The notes under the pieces are model-generated. The model saw nothing but the letters and a program-made list of their open reading frames with translations. It searched no databases and was not told the origin of the DNA. The position numbers were made by a program, and so were the translations under genes. A DNA stretch of 32,112 nt, from positions 1 to 32,112 of the forward strand of contig NZ_CAKUAL010000017.1 of the NCBI RefSeq assembly GCF_934636505.1, read 5' to 3'. This document shows positions 16,684 through 32,112 of the stretch, piece by piece (position 1 is the first letter of the stretch; the number at the start of each line of letters is the position of its first letter). The DNA is from an uncultured Ellagibacter sp. GTDB taxonomy: Bacteria; Actinomycetota; Coriobacteriia; Coriobacteriales; Eggerthellaceae.

Positions 16684-16817
16684 GCGCCTCGCGCAACCCG
16701 CACGCCGCAAGCAAGCCGCACGCCACGCACGGCTCGTACGCTTACCCGCAACCGCGCGCTCTTCCTGCGGTTGCGCGCGCCCCGCGCAACCCGCACGCCG
16801 TACGCAAGCCGCGCACA
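16684..16817. repeat. Duplicated GC-rich element around an inverted repeat
   Basis: Two imperfect direct copies of about 40 nt (16684-16724 and 16778-16817), each sharing CGCGCAACCCGCACGCCG, lie 94 nt apart. Between them is a perfect 9-bp inverted repeat CGCAACCGC (16747-16755) / GCGGTTGCG (16767-16775) with an 11-nt loop. The element fills the gap between two convergent genes. It contains no gene I can support; its function is unknown. Confidence 0.65.
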
Positions 16818-16838
16818 TGCCCAGTAGCACCCCATACG

Positions 16839-17789
16839 CTACAGCATCGCAAGCAGCTCCTCGTCGGTCGGGTTGTCGAGCGCGTCAATCAAATCGCGCA
16901 CCTCCGCAAGCTGGCCTTCCAGCTCGTCGAGCCGCGCCTGGATCCGATCCTTCTCCGCACGCGCAAACATGCCCAGGCCAGCGAGCTGCTTGCGCAGCTC
17001 GTCCTCTTCGGCGCACAGACGCTTGCCATCGGCCATGAGCTCCGCCCGATCCGCCTCGTGCGCTTCCTGAAACGCCGCCGAAAGCCGCGTACGCTCGGTC
17101 TTCAGCACGACGCCCGCCCTTGCCGCCACCTCCTGCGTGAACGACTCGGGAAAACGCTGCACGATGCTCTCGGGAATCGAGGCCGCATCGAGGCTGGTGC
17201 ATCCGCGAAACGCCCGCGGCTCGATCTCCTCCACACTCTCGGGGATCATAACCTCGCGAAGTGCTTGACATCCCGAGAAGGCCTCCTCCCCGATCACCTT
17301 CAACGTGCTGGGCAGCTCAATCCGCTCGAGTTCGGTGCAGCTCGCGAACGCACGGCGCCCGATCGTCTCCAAGGCTCCAAATTGCACATCGACAAGCGAG
17401 GTGCAACGCTGGAAGGCGTAGCGGTTGATTTCGGTCACCCCGGGCGCCACGACGCGGGAAAGCGAAGTCGCGCCTTGGAACGTGGCGTCGTCGATGCAGC
17501 CGAGCGTGTCGGCGAACGTTATCTCTCGCAGCGAGGTGCAGTGTTGGAAGGCGCGCTTGCCCACCATGGTGACATCGCCTGGAAAGTCGACCTGCACGAG
17601 ATTGCGGCAGCCATCGAAAGCGGCATCCCCCACCTCGATGAGGCTTTGGGGGGCGCGCAAGGAACGCACCTCGCCCTTGAAGCGAAACGCCTTCGCCCCG
17701 ACGCCGACAACACCGTCGGGCAGCACGGCATCGATGCGCTCATCCGGCTCGTCGGGGGTGAACTTCGCGACTATGATCTCGTATGCCAT
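16839..17789 (-). CDS. BspA-like leucine-rich repeat protein without signal peptide
   Basis: This 316-residue protein has two parts. Residues about 25-215 hold roughly eight LRR_5 (BspA/TpLRR) repeats with the signature xxIGxxAFxxCxxLxxVxxP; examples are GDAAFDGCRNL, GKRAFQHCTSL, NRYAFQRCTSL, GRRAFASCTEL, GEEAFSGCQAL and EPRAFRGCTSL. Residues about 235-316 form a charged coiled coil (AEEDELRKQLAGL, RIQARLDELEGQLAEVRDL). The N-terminus (MAYEIIVAKFTP) is not a signal peptide and I see no membrane segment or wall anchor, so the protein should be cytoplasmic. Most BspA-like proteins are surface adhesins, which makes this odd. The ATG has AGGTGAGGGAG upstream. It lies downstream of glmM on the same strand but beyond a terminator, so may have a separate promoter. 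Its role is unknown, perhaps protein binding. Confidence 0.85.
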   Translation of the reverse strand: MAYEIIVAKFTPDEPDERIDAVLPDGVVGVGAKAFRFKGEVRSLRAPQSLIEVGDAAFDGCRNLVQVDFPGDVTMVGKRAFQHCTSLREITFADTLGCIDDATFQGATSLSRVVAPGVTEINRYAFQRCTSLVDVQFGALETIGRRAFASCTELERIELPSTLKVIGEEAFSGCQALREVMIPESVEEIEPRAFRGCTSLDAASIPESIVQRFPESFTQEVAARAGVVLKTERTRLSAAFQEAHEADRAELMADGKRLCAEEDELRKQLAGLGMFARAEKDRIQARLDELEGQLAEVRDLIDALDNPTDEELLAML

Positions 17790-17821
17790 GGGTCTCCCTC
17801 ACCTCGCGCACCAGGAAAGAA

Positions 17822-17846
17822 ATCGCCCCCGATGAACAGGGGCGAT
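17822..17846 (-). terminator. Rho-independent terminator after glmM
   Basis: ATCGCCCC (17822-17829) pairs with GGGGCGAT (17839-17846) around a 9-nt loop. On the minus strand the stem is followed by TTCTTTCC. It lies 13 nt past the glmM stop codon and before the leucine-rich-repeat gene. Confidence 0.75.
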
Positions 17847-17858
17847 ATGCGATATCTT

Positions 17859-19235
17859 CTAGATTTCGGCCTCAACAACAGCGGCAATCGCCTCGGCGTG
17901 GGCCTTCGCGGCGTCCGCGTCCTCCGCCTCGACCATCACACGGACCACAGGCTCCGTGCCGCTCGGGCGCAGCAGCACGCGGCCCGAATCGCCAAGCGCT
18001 TCCTCGGCCTTCGCGACGGCAGCGGCGATAGCTTCGTTGCCTTCAACCGCATGCTTGTCGCGCACCCGCACGTTGATAAGCGTCTGCGGGAACTTCTTCA
18101 TGATGGAAACGATGTCGGCCACCGGCGTGCCCGCGCGCTTCACCGCCGCGAGAAACTGGCAAGCCGTCATAAGGCCGTCGCCCGTGGAGTTGTGCTCGAG
18201 CAGAATCATGTGGCCAGATTGCTCGCCGCCGATGGCGTAGCCCTTCGCGCGCATCTCCTCGAGAACATAGCGGTCGCCCACCTTCGTCTGGACGACAGTG
18301 ATGCCGTTGTCGCGCATCGCGTGGACGAACCCGAGGTTGCACATCACGGTGGACACGACGGTGTCCTCGGGCAGGCACCCGCGGCGCTTCATGTCGAGCG
18401 CGCACACGGCCTCGACCATGTCGCCATCGATCTCGGTGCCGTCGGGCGTCATGAGCATCACGCGGTCGGCATCGCCGTCGTGCGCCACGCCGACGTCCGC
18501 ACCGCTTTCGCGCATGAGCTGGGCAAGCGGTTCGAGATGGGTGGAACCGCAGTTCACGTTGATGTCGGTGCCGTCGAAGTCCTCGTTGATCGCGATGACC
18601 TCCGCACCCAAGCGGCGGAAGGCCTCAGCGCTCGTGAGCGACGAGGCGCCGTGCCCCGTGTCGAGCGCGATGCGCATGCCCGAGAAGTCGATGCCCTGCG
18701 CGCGCACGCTCTGAACCGCATGCTCGATGTAGATCTCGCAGGCCTCGTCAACGGGAAGGGCAACGCCCACCTCGTCGCCAGGAAGCATCGCGGCGGCGTC
18801 CTCGCTTTCCGCATCCTCCTCGGCTCGAGCAGCAGCACCCTCAAGGCCGCCCTGCTTGATGAACTCCTCGATCTTGTCTTCCACCTCGTCGGGGAGCTTG
18901 TAGCCCTCGGCGTCGAAAAGCTTGATGCCGTTGTACTCCGGCGGGTTATGCGAAGCGGAAATCACCGCGCCGCCGTCGGCGTGCAGCTCGCGCACGAGCA
19001 GCGCAACCGCAGGCGTGGGGATAATCCCCACCGAAAGCTCGGTCCCTCCCGCGCTCATGATGCCGGCGGCAAGCGCCGATTCCAGCATGTCGCCCGACAG
19101 GCGGGTGTCCTTGCCGACCACGATGTTCTTGCCGAGGAACACAGCCGCAGCCTGTCCCAAGCGATAGGCAAGCTCGCAGGTGAGCTCGGTGTTCGCGACT
19201 CCGCGGACACCGTCGGTTCCAAATAGACGTGCCAT
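17859..19235 (-). CDS. glmM: Phosphoglucosamine mutase
   Basis: GlmM converts glucosamine-6-phosphate to glucosamine-1-phosphate for UDP-GlcNAc, peptidoglycan and other amino-sugar polymers. The 458-residue protein has the four-domain phosphohexomutase layout. The N-terminus is MARLFGTDGVRGVAN. The phosphoserine loop VISASHNPPEYNG places the catalytic serine at 95. The metal loop DGDADR lies at 253-258. The sugar-specificity loop GGEQSGHMI follows, and the phosphate-binding loop LLRPSGTEPVVRVMVE is near the C-terminus. About 25 acidic/Ala-rich residues are inserted near 130-155 (AARAEEDAESEDAAA), in a loop likely to be exposed. The gene starts 3 nt after the hisE stop, so the two are translationally linked. 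AAAGGGG lies about 10 nt upstream of the ATG. It is followed by a terminator. Confidence 0.97.
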   Translation of the reverse strand: MARLFGTDGVRGVANTELTCELAYRLGQAAAVFLGKNIVVGKDTRLSGDMLESALAAGIMSAGGTELSVGIIPTPAVALLVRELHADGGAVISASHNPPEYNGIKLFDAEGYKLPDEVEDKIEEFIKQGGLEGAAARAEEDAESEDAAAMLPGDEVGVALPVDEACEIYIEHAVQSVRAQGIDFSGMRIALDTGHGASSLTSAEAFRRLGAEVIAINEDFDGTDINVNCGSTHLEPLAQLMRESGADVGVAHDGDADRVMLMTPDGTEIDGDMVEAVCALDMKRRGCLPEDTVVSTVMCNLGFVHAMRDNGITVVQTKVGDRYVLEEMRAKGYAIGGEQSGHMILLEHNSTGDGLMTACQFLAAVKRAGTPVADIVSIMKKFPQTLINVRVRDKHAVEGNEAIAAAVAKAEEALGDSGRVLLRPSGTEPVVRVMVEAEDADAAKAHAEAIAAVVEAEI

Positions 19236-19238
19236 AGG

Positions 19239-19718
19239 CTACTTACCCCTTTTAACGTGGCCTTGCTTGAGGCGAACCGCCCCCGAAGGTCGCTCTTCGT
19301 CGGTCATGCGCTCGTTGAGCTCGGCGGCAAACTCATCCAAGTCGATGCCATAGCGCTCGAGCACAACAAGAAGATGATACACTACGTCGGCCGCCTCATA
19401 GCGCAGGTGGTCGGTGCACGCATCAACGCGCTCGCCCGCGGCAGCGACCAGCGCTTCATGGCCGTGCGCGTGGTGCTCCATAGCCCGCAACATCACGAGC
19501 TCGGACTCGACGTCCTTGGCGGCGAGCCCCACTTCCCCAGCCTCTTCCATCACCTTCTTGAGCGGCTTGTCGGCCAGCCCATAGAGAAGCTGATGGGTGT
19601 AGCTTTCCTCGCCCGCATCTCGGCGCGCGCGAATCGTCGCAGCAAGCGCCTCGATTGTGGCTGCAATCTGCGAAGACGGGGCAACCTCGCCTTCGGGGAC
19701 ATACGTTTTCTCAGACAT
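19239..19718 (-). CDS. hisE: Phosphoribosyl-ATP pyrophosphatase
   Basis: HisE removes pyrophosphate from phosphoribosyl-ATP, the second step of histidine synthesis. It belongs to the all-alpha NTP pyrophosphatase (MazG-like) superfamily. The metal motif KKVMEEAGEV lies near residues 54-63 and the paired LRYEAADVVYHLLVVLERYGI near 104-124, both diagnostic. At 159 residues it is longer than the usual 90-110; the extra length is an N-terminal stretch of about 35 residues before the core plus a basic C-terminal tail. The start is supported by GGAAAGG 5 nt upstream of the ATG. It sits alone here, not with other his genes, and overlaps functionally with nothing nearby. It is immediately followed by glmM (3-nt gap) and lies 237 nt downstream of rpoC. 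Confidence 0.92.
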   Translation of the reverse strand: MSEKTYVPEGEVAPSSQIAATIEALAATIRARRDAGEESYTHQLLYGLADKPLKKVMEEAGEVGLAAKDVESELVMLRAMEHHAHGHEALVAAAGERVDACTDHLRYEAADVVYHLLVVLERYGIDLDEFAAELNERMTDEERPSGAVRLKQGHVKRGK

Positions 19719-19928
19719 ATGCGCCTTTCCTTGACCTGGCGCCCCATGCGGATTGCGAGGGAGACAATCCCCTCGTCCGCGAGGCTTCCTTGTCCTGCAC
19801 GGGAAAATGACGAGAGGCCCCGAGGTACCCAGGATCGCCCGTGCGCACGCTTGCGTACTTGGAAGGTACGCGCCGCGATGCGCAGGGGCAAAGCTGAGTG
19901 CCTCAGGGCCTCACAGCGTCAAGCGGAT

Positions 19929-19950
19929 CCGCCGCCCGTGGGGGCGGCGG
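19929..19950 (-). terminator. GC-rich hairpin just after rpoC
   Basis: A perfect 9-bp stem CCGCCGCCC/GGGCGGCGG with a 4-nt loop begins 6 nt beyond the rpoC stop. There is no U-tract after it on the minus strand, so it may pause or protect the transcript rather than terminate it. The remaining gap up to hisE (19719-19928) holds no recognisable gene, tRNA or clear promoter. Confidence 0.45.
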
Positions 19951-19955
19951 AGTGA

Positions 19956-24368
<4,413 letters not shown>

Positions 24369-24371
24369 CTC

Positions 24372-27908
<3,537 letters not shown>

Positions 27909-27963
27909 GAGGCTTTTCCTCCTTCACGCACGCACTCATTTCCCAAAAAAGTTGCAATCGAAA

Positions 27964-27992
27964 AAGATACTATGGGGAGCGTGCCGCGTCAA
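27964..27992 (-). promoter_or_regulatory. Predicted rpoBC promoter with UP-element-like tract
   Basis: On the minus strand TTGACG (27987-27992), a 17-nt spacer and TATCTT (27964-27969) lie about 55-85 nt before the rpoB GTG. Immediately upstream of the -35 is GTAAAAATTTTTC, an A/T tract like an UP element that binds alpha subunits. Transcription would start near 27956. The rest of the 27909-28364 gap holds a very GC-rich stretch (about 28078-28165) and no gene I can support. Confidence 0.7.
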
Positions 27993-28364
27993 GAAAAATT
28001 TTTACAAGCTGTGGAAGTTTTTTGTTCTTTTAGCCTTTAAGCTGGGGGAACGAGGTCGAAAAAAGTTGCTTCTCGATGGTGCGCGCGGCGGAGGGCGGGA
28101 CGCGTAGCGGCGCGCGGGGCAACACGAGGGGGCGGTGCGCGCGGCCGAGGGGCGCGGGCTCGAGTCAACCTTTCCCAAACGACGGGAGCCCCACCCCGAG
28201 CGCGCTTGTTCGAAAGGCGGCGACAATCGAGGCAAAACTGCGGCATCGGGGGCTTCCTCACACTACTATATGCAATCTTTGGGTAAGCTTTTGGATTTAT
28301 GCCACGAACCTTCGACTGAAAGCCCGTTTTCTCCTCGCAGGCGCTAGGATGGCTTTCAGAAAAA

Positions 28365-31300
28365 ATGGCAGTCTGGAAACGAGACATAGCAGATTCAGCA
28401 TCGAGGGCGGGCGAGGCGCTTTCCGCCGCCGCAGGATCTCACGCGAAGCCCGAGGAGCGCCCCGAGAGGCGCACCCCGCAGGCACCGAGCGCGAAGCCCG
28501 CTGCGACGAAAAGCGCGATCGCAGCATACGCCCTCTCCTTCGTCGTGCCCTTTTTCGTGATTCTCTTCGCGTTCGCATCGAACGGCATCTACCCCTTCGG
28601 GGACGTCTCGGTCATGATGTACGACATGCCCGTCCAGTACGCGCAGTTCTTCGGATGGCTCTCCAACGTAATCAACGGCGACGCGTCGCTTTTGTATTCC
28701 GCCGACGCGGGCATGGGGTGCGGAACCTACGCGCAATATACCTATTACCTGTCGAGCCCTTTAAACGCGCTCGTCGCCTTCTGCGACCCTTCGCAGGTGC
28801 CCTACTTCTTCAGCTTACTCTTCCTTGTGAAGATTCCGCTTGCCGCCGTGACCTGCCTCGTGTTCCTGCGCGGTCGCTTTATCGCGGCAGGTGCCAAAGG
28901 GTCTTGCGCAACGCAGGTGCTCGCAGTGGTCGGCGCGATCGCCTACTCGCTCACCTCGTATGTCACCGGGTATTCGAGCAATATCATGTGGATCGACGGC
29001 GTGATCATGGCGCCGCTCGCCTGCCTGGGCGTGTACCGCCTGGTGCGCGGACGCGGATGCGCGACCCTGTTCGCGTCGTGCGCGTGCGCCATCCTTTTCA
29101 ATTGGTACACGGGCTACATGGTGTGCTTCTTCACCATCTTCTACTTCTTCTACGAGTATGCACGCCTGCGCATCGATGAGCGAGAGCATTGCGGGCTGGA
29201 GAATGTCGCGGGGGAGGGCGAACCCGGACGCGGCGAGGGCTGCGGGCCAAAGGGCGCTGCGGGCAAGAAGCGCAAGCCTTCAGGTCACCCCCTCATCCAC
29301 CTGGGCATACGCTATGCTGCGACGATGATTCTCGCTGTGGGGGCCTCCGCGGTGATTCTCTTCCCCACGCTGATCGCGCTTTTGGGCGGCAAGGGATCGG
29401 GCGCCGGGCTGGCGTCGCTTGCGGGGACCATCTTCTCGCTCAACCCCTTCGACTACGCGAACTTCTTCGCCATCGGCACGCGGCCGGGCATCATCGTCGC
29501 GAACGCGACCCCCGCGATCGTGATTTCGGCCCTCGTGCTCGTGGGCGTCGCCGTGTTCTTCGTCGACGCGCGCAGGTCCCGCGCGCTGCGCATCGCGGGC
29601 GCTGTCATCGTGGGGATCCCCGCCTCGTCGCTCGTCCTCATCCAGCTGAACACAATCTGGCTCGGGTTCGTTCCCGAGTCGTCCTACACGGGCCGCATGG
29701 CGTTTCTACTGCTACTCACAATGGTGGCGCTCGCCTTCGAGGGCATCGCATTCTGCCTGGACAACAGGAGTGAGACGCTCGTCGTCACCGGGAATCCCCA
29801 AAACCGCCCCGTGCGCCACACCTCGCTGCGCGCGGTGGTTAAGGGCGGCGCGGCGGCGTTCCTCATCTTCGGGTGCGCCACGTTCAACGTGTGGTATCGC
29901 ACGCTCTCGATTCGCCCGAGTGCCGCGAACGCCGTGCTCGAACTGGTGCTGATCACGGGATTCACCGTTTTCCTCGCGCTCATGGTGCGTCAGGACCTGC
30001 GGGTTCCCGCCGAAGGGAACGCTCGCGGGAGGCGCACGGCGGGGCACAAGATCCTTGCCCGAGCGGGGATCGCTTGTCTGGTCGTCCTGTTCGCCTTCGA
30101 GCAGTGCTACGGCACGGCGGCTCAATACGCCGCGTGTAACATAAGCGCGAGCGAATACTCAAACCGCATCAACGAGCTCGAGAAATACTACGAGGACTAC
30201 CCCACCGACAACGGCTTCGCGCGCACGGGGCAAACGTGCGTGTACTACGGGTCGTCGAAGTACAACGGACCCGATTGCACGGGGCTTGTGCTCAGCGGGT
30301 CGGGCTCGTTCGATTTGTACTCGTCCACCCAGGAAAACAGCGTGCAGAACCTGCTCATGCGCCTCGGCTACTCGAAGAAGACACCGTTCGGAACGGCGTA
30401 CCAGTCGCCCAACACGGCCGCCGACGCGCTTCTTTCGGTAACCAACGTCATCGCCGAGGAGCAGCCGCCCGAAACCGAGCTCGTCGCCGACCATGCCCAT
30501 GAGCTCTACGGTTCTTATCGCGACTGGAAGACGACCTCGTCGATGCCGCTCGGCTATGGCATTGCGGCCACAGCCGAGGAGACGGAGCTGGCCAATAAGG
30601 CGGACTACTCGGGTGCTGCGGCCGATGCGACCGACGACGAGCCCACCGACGCATGGAGCGCCAACCCCTTCAACAACCAGATAGCCATGTACGCATCCGT
30701 CACGGGCGCCGATGCGAGCGGCCTCTACCATAAGGCGACCGCCGTCGACGCGGGGACAGGCGGCACGGACCAGCGCGACTTCACCGTCACTACCACGAGC
30801 GCGGGGCCGCTTTTCCTCTACTTCCCGAGCATCTACCTGCTCGACATCGAGGAGAGTGGCATCTCCTGCTATGCGCAGGTCAACGGCACAACCGTCGAGC
30901 ACGTCGGCGGGCGCGGGTCGTGCAACGTGGTGTACGCGGGCACGTTCGACGCGGGCGAGACCATCACGGTGTCGATTGTCCCGACCGCCAAGGGGCAAAC
31001 AACCGTGGACAAGCACGGGCGCGTCGTCGGCACGAAAGAGGCCCTCTTCGACGCACCGATCGAGGCGGCCATCAAGGCGGAAACGCTCGACGTCGACGAG
31101 ATGAAGACGCTGCTCGGAAAGCTCGATTCTGCCGGTTTCTCGTTGAAGTCGTTCTCGAACGGCCAGGTGAGCGCTACCTTCGACGCCCAACGCGACGAGA
31201 CGCTCCTCATCTCCATCCCCTACGAGAAGGGCTGGAGCGCCACCGCGAACGGACACGAGGTGCCGGTTCATGAGCTTTACGGCGGGCTTTTGGGCATCGA

Positions 31301-31466
31301 CGTCACCGCGGGCACCAACGACATCGAGCTTCGCTACATGACGCCCGGCCTCATACCAAGCGCGATTATCAGCATCGCGAGCGTCGCTGCGTTCTGCGCA
31401 TGGCGCGCCTTCGAGAACCGTCGCCATCGCACGCGCGCGACCAGCGGAAAGAGAGCAGCGCAATGA
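28365..31466 (+). CDS. YfhO-family membrane protein (GT-C type)
   Basis: A 1033-residue multi-pass protein of the YfhO family. After about 48 Pro/Ala-rich cytoplasmic residues, hydrophobic segments begin near 50-72. The sequence GIYPFGDVSVMMYDMPVQYAQFF (residues 74-96, shown as start GIYPFGD and end VQYAQFF) has acidic residues D80 and D87, likely catalytic in a GT-C fold. About a dozen further membrane segments run to about residue 580, with a charged cytoplasmic loop at 270-307. A large outer domain of about 400 residues follows, then a final membrane segment (about residues 1000-1020) and a basic tail. In Bacillus and Listeria YfhO-like proteins take a sugar from a lipid carrier and attach it to lipoteichoic acid, working with a CsbB-type enzyme. 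Here such an enzyme gene overlaps by 4 nt. The ATG at 28365 has only a distant AGGATGG. Confidence 0.85.
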   Translation: MAVWKRDIADSASRAGEALSAAAGSHAKPEERPERRTPQAPSAKPAATKSAIAAYALSFVVPFFVILFAFASNGIYPFGDVSVMMYDMPVQYAQFFGWLSNVINGDASLLYSADAGMGCGTYAQYTYYLSSPLNALVAFCDPSQVPYFFSLLFLVKIPLAAVTCLVFLRGRFIAAGAKGSCATQVLAVVGAIAYSLTSYVTGYSSNIMWIDGVIMAPLACLGVYRLVRGRGCATLFASCACAILFNWYTGYMVCFFTIFYFFYEYARLRIDEREHCGLENVAGEGEPGRGEGCGPKGAAGKKRKPSGHPLIHLGIRYAATMILAVGASAVILFPTLIALLGGKGSGAGLASLAGTIFSLNPFDYANFFAIGTRPGIIVANATPAIVISALVLVGVAVFFVDARRSRALRIAGAVIVGIPASSLVLIQLNTIWLGFVPESSYTGRMAFLLLLTMVALAFEGIAFCLDNRSETLVVTGNPQNRPVRHTSLRAVVKGGAAAFLIFGCATFNVWYRTLSIRPSAANAVLELVLITGFTVFLALMVRQDLRVPAEGNARGRRTAGHKILARAGIACLVVLFAFEQCYGTAAQYAACNISASEYSNRINELEKYYEDYPTDNGFARTGQTCVYYGSSKYNGPDCTGLVLSGSGSFDLYSSTQENSVQNLLMRLGYSKKTPFGTAYQSPNTAADALLSVTNVIAEEQPPETELVADHAHELYGSYRDWKTTSSMPLGYGIAATAEETELANKADYSGAAADATDDEPTDAWSANPFNNQIAMYASVTGADASGLYHKATAVDAGTGGTDQRDFTVTTTSAGPLFLYFPSIYLLDIEESGISCYAQVNGTTVEHVGGRGSCNVVYAGTFDAGETITVSIVPTAKGQTTVDKHGRVVGTKEALFDAPIEAAIKAETLDVDEMKTLLGKLDSAGFSLKSFSNGQVSATFDAQRDETLLISIPYEKGWSATANGHEVPVHELYGGLLGIDVTAGTNDIELRYMTPGLIPSAIISIASVAAFCAWRAFENRRHRTRATSGKRAAQ

Positions 31467-32112
31467 CCTATCCCTACAGCTTGAGCTTCGTCGTCCCCTG
31501 CTATAACGAGGTCGACAACATCCGCTTGTTCGAGCGCCGCGCCTTCGAATGCTTTGACGCGGAAGGCATCTCACTTGAGATCGTGTTCGTGAACGACGGC
31601 AGCCAAGACGGCACGTTCGAGCTGTTGCGCGAGGTCGTGGGCGAGGCCGACCCTTCCCACCCCATGCAAGCCGTGCAGTTCTCCCGCAACTTCGGCAAGG
31701 AGGCGGCGCTGTATGCGGGCATGGAGGCAGCGCGCGGCGAGTGCATCTGTCTCATCGACGCCGACCTGCAGCAAACTCCCGAGGACGCACTGCGCATGTA
31801 CAAGCTGCTTGCGGACAAACCCGAATACGACATTGTCGCGGCCTGTCAGGTCGAGCGCAAGGAAAGCATCGTGCTGAAGCTGTTCAAGCACTCGTTCTAC
31901 AAGACCTTCAACGGCATCTGCACCGACATCGAGATCCCCGCGAACGTGAGCGACTTCCGCGTATTCCGCCACGCCGTGGCCGACGCCCTGCTCTCGCTGC
32001 CCGAAGGCCAGCGCTTCAGCAAGGGACTTTTTGCGTGGGTCGGGTTCAAGACGCTCGAGGTTCCCTACGAGCCGGACGCGCGCGCCAACGGCGAGAGCAA
32101 ATGGTCGGTGAG
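31463..32112 (+). CDS. Family 2 glycosyltransferase, CsbB/DPM-type (partial at window end)
   Basis: The open 3' end continues past the window; 216 residues are visible. The start ATG overlaps the YfhO stop as ATGA, which suggests translational coupling. Motifs are those of polyprenyl-phosphate glycosyltransferases of the DPM1/GtrB/CsbB group: SFVVPCYNE (8-16), VNDGSQDGT (43-51), SRNFGKEAALYAGM (74-87), the DxD-like IDADLQQTPED (98-108), FRVF (165-168), RFSKGLFAWVGF (184-195) and GESKWS (210-215). Full-length relatives have about 310-340 residues with two C-terminal membrane helices, which would lie beyond the edge. The enzyme would load a sugar onto undecaprenyl phosphate for use by the YfhO-like transferase. 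Its sugar is not readable from sequence. Confidence 0.9.
   Translation, partial: MTYPYSLSFVVPCYNEVDNIRLFERRAFECFDAEGISLEIVFVNDGSQDGTFELLREVVGEADPSHPMQAVQFSRNFGKEAALYAGMEAARGECICLIDADLQQTPEDALRMYKLLADKPEYDIVAACQVERKESIVLKLFKHSFYKTFNGICTDIEIPANVSDFRVFRHAVADALLSLPEGQRFSKGLFAWVGFKTLEVPYEPDARANGESKWSV

Noticed and set aside
14692..16830. A 712-codon open frame on the minus strand opposite ppk
   Set aside because: It crosses the ppk terminator and has an Arg/His/Ala-rich composition typical of shadows; ppk motifs are intact on the plus strand.
17058..19226. A 722-codon open frame on the plus strand opposite glmM and the LRR gene
   Set aside because: It spans two real genes and a terminator on the other strand, with no recognisable domain.
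19719..19955. A possible tRNA, riboswitch or T-box leader between rpoC and hisE
   Set aside because: No cloverleaf with matching arms, no T-box sequence and no recognisable aptamer was found; only a GC hairpin next to rpoC.
28041..28364. A small gene in the GC-rich region upstream of the YfhO gene
   Set aside because: The frames are Arg/Pro/Ala-rich with no ribosome site and no family resemblance.

Overview
The window is 32 kb of high-GC DNA, densely packed with housekeeping genes. The RpoB, RpoC, Rel, GlmM and PPK1 proteins look actinobacterial. The GTG/ATG starts behind strong AAGGAGG ribosome sites, together with the gene set, fit Coriobacteriia, most likely Eggerthellales. That placement is inference from protein appearance, not from a search. 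No rRNA, tRNA, CRISPR array, transposase or prophage gene was seen.

Layout. (1) 0.2-2.6 kb: an Atg22/UMF1-like MFS transporter (-) divergent from a zinc-dependent phospholipase C-like protein (+). (2) 2.7-6.7 kb, minus strand: a DUF47/PhoU-like protein, an MBL-fold hydrolase and the bifunctional (p)ppGpp synthetase/hydrolase Rel. (3) 6.8-9.0 kb, minus strand: a small surface-protein group made of a lipoprotein, a secreted matrixin-type metalloprotease of visibly lower GC, and a second lipoprotein. (4) 9.2-12.5 kb: a very long RecJ fused to a RecQ-like helicase. (5) 12.8-16.5 kb, plus strand: ppx-ppk1 for polyphosphate turnover, closed by a strong terminator. (6) 16.5-16.8 kb: a non-coding convergent gap with a duplicated GC-rich element. 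(7) 16.8-19.7 kb, minus strand: a signal-less leucine-rich-repeat protein, then glmM and hisE. (8) 20.0-27.9 kb, minus strand: rpoB-rpoC behind their own UP-element-like promoter. (9) 28.4 kb to the end, plus strand: a YfhO-like membrane protein translationally coupled to a CsbB/DPM-type glycosyltransferase that runs off the edge.

How the parts relate. Rel, PPX, PPK1 and the DUF47 protein all touch phosphate or stringent-response physiology, although they lie in separate transcription units. GlmM (amino-sugar precursor) and the YfhO/CsbB-like pair (lipid-linked sugar transfer) both serve the cell envelope. rpoBC is not next to rplJL upstream or rpsL-rpsG-fusA downstream as in most bacteria; it is followed by hisE-glmM.

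The most unusual points are a helix-hairpin-helix domain resembling the RNA polymerase alpha-subunit C-terminal domain appended to RpoC, the RecJ-RecQ-like single polypeptide with a cysteine-rich linker, the long Ala/Pro-rich tail of PPK1, and the metalloprotease/lipoprotein group. None of these was checked by database search.
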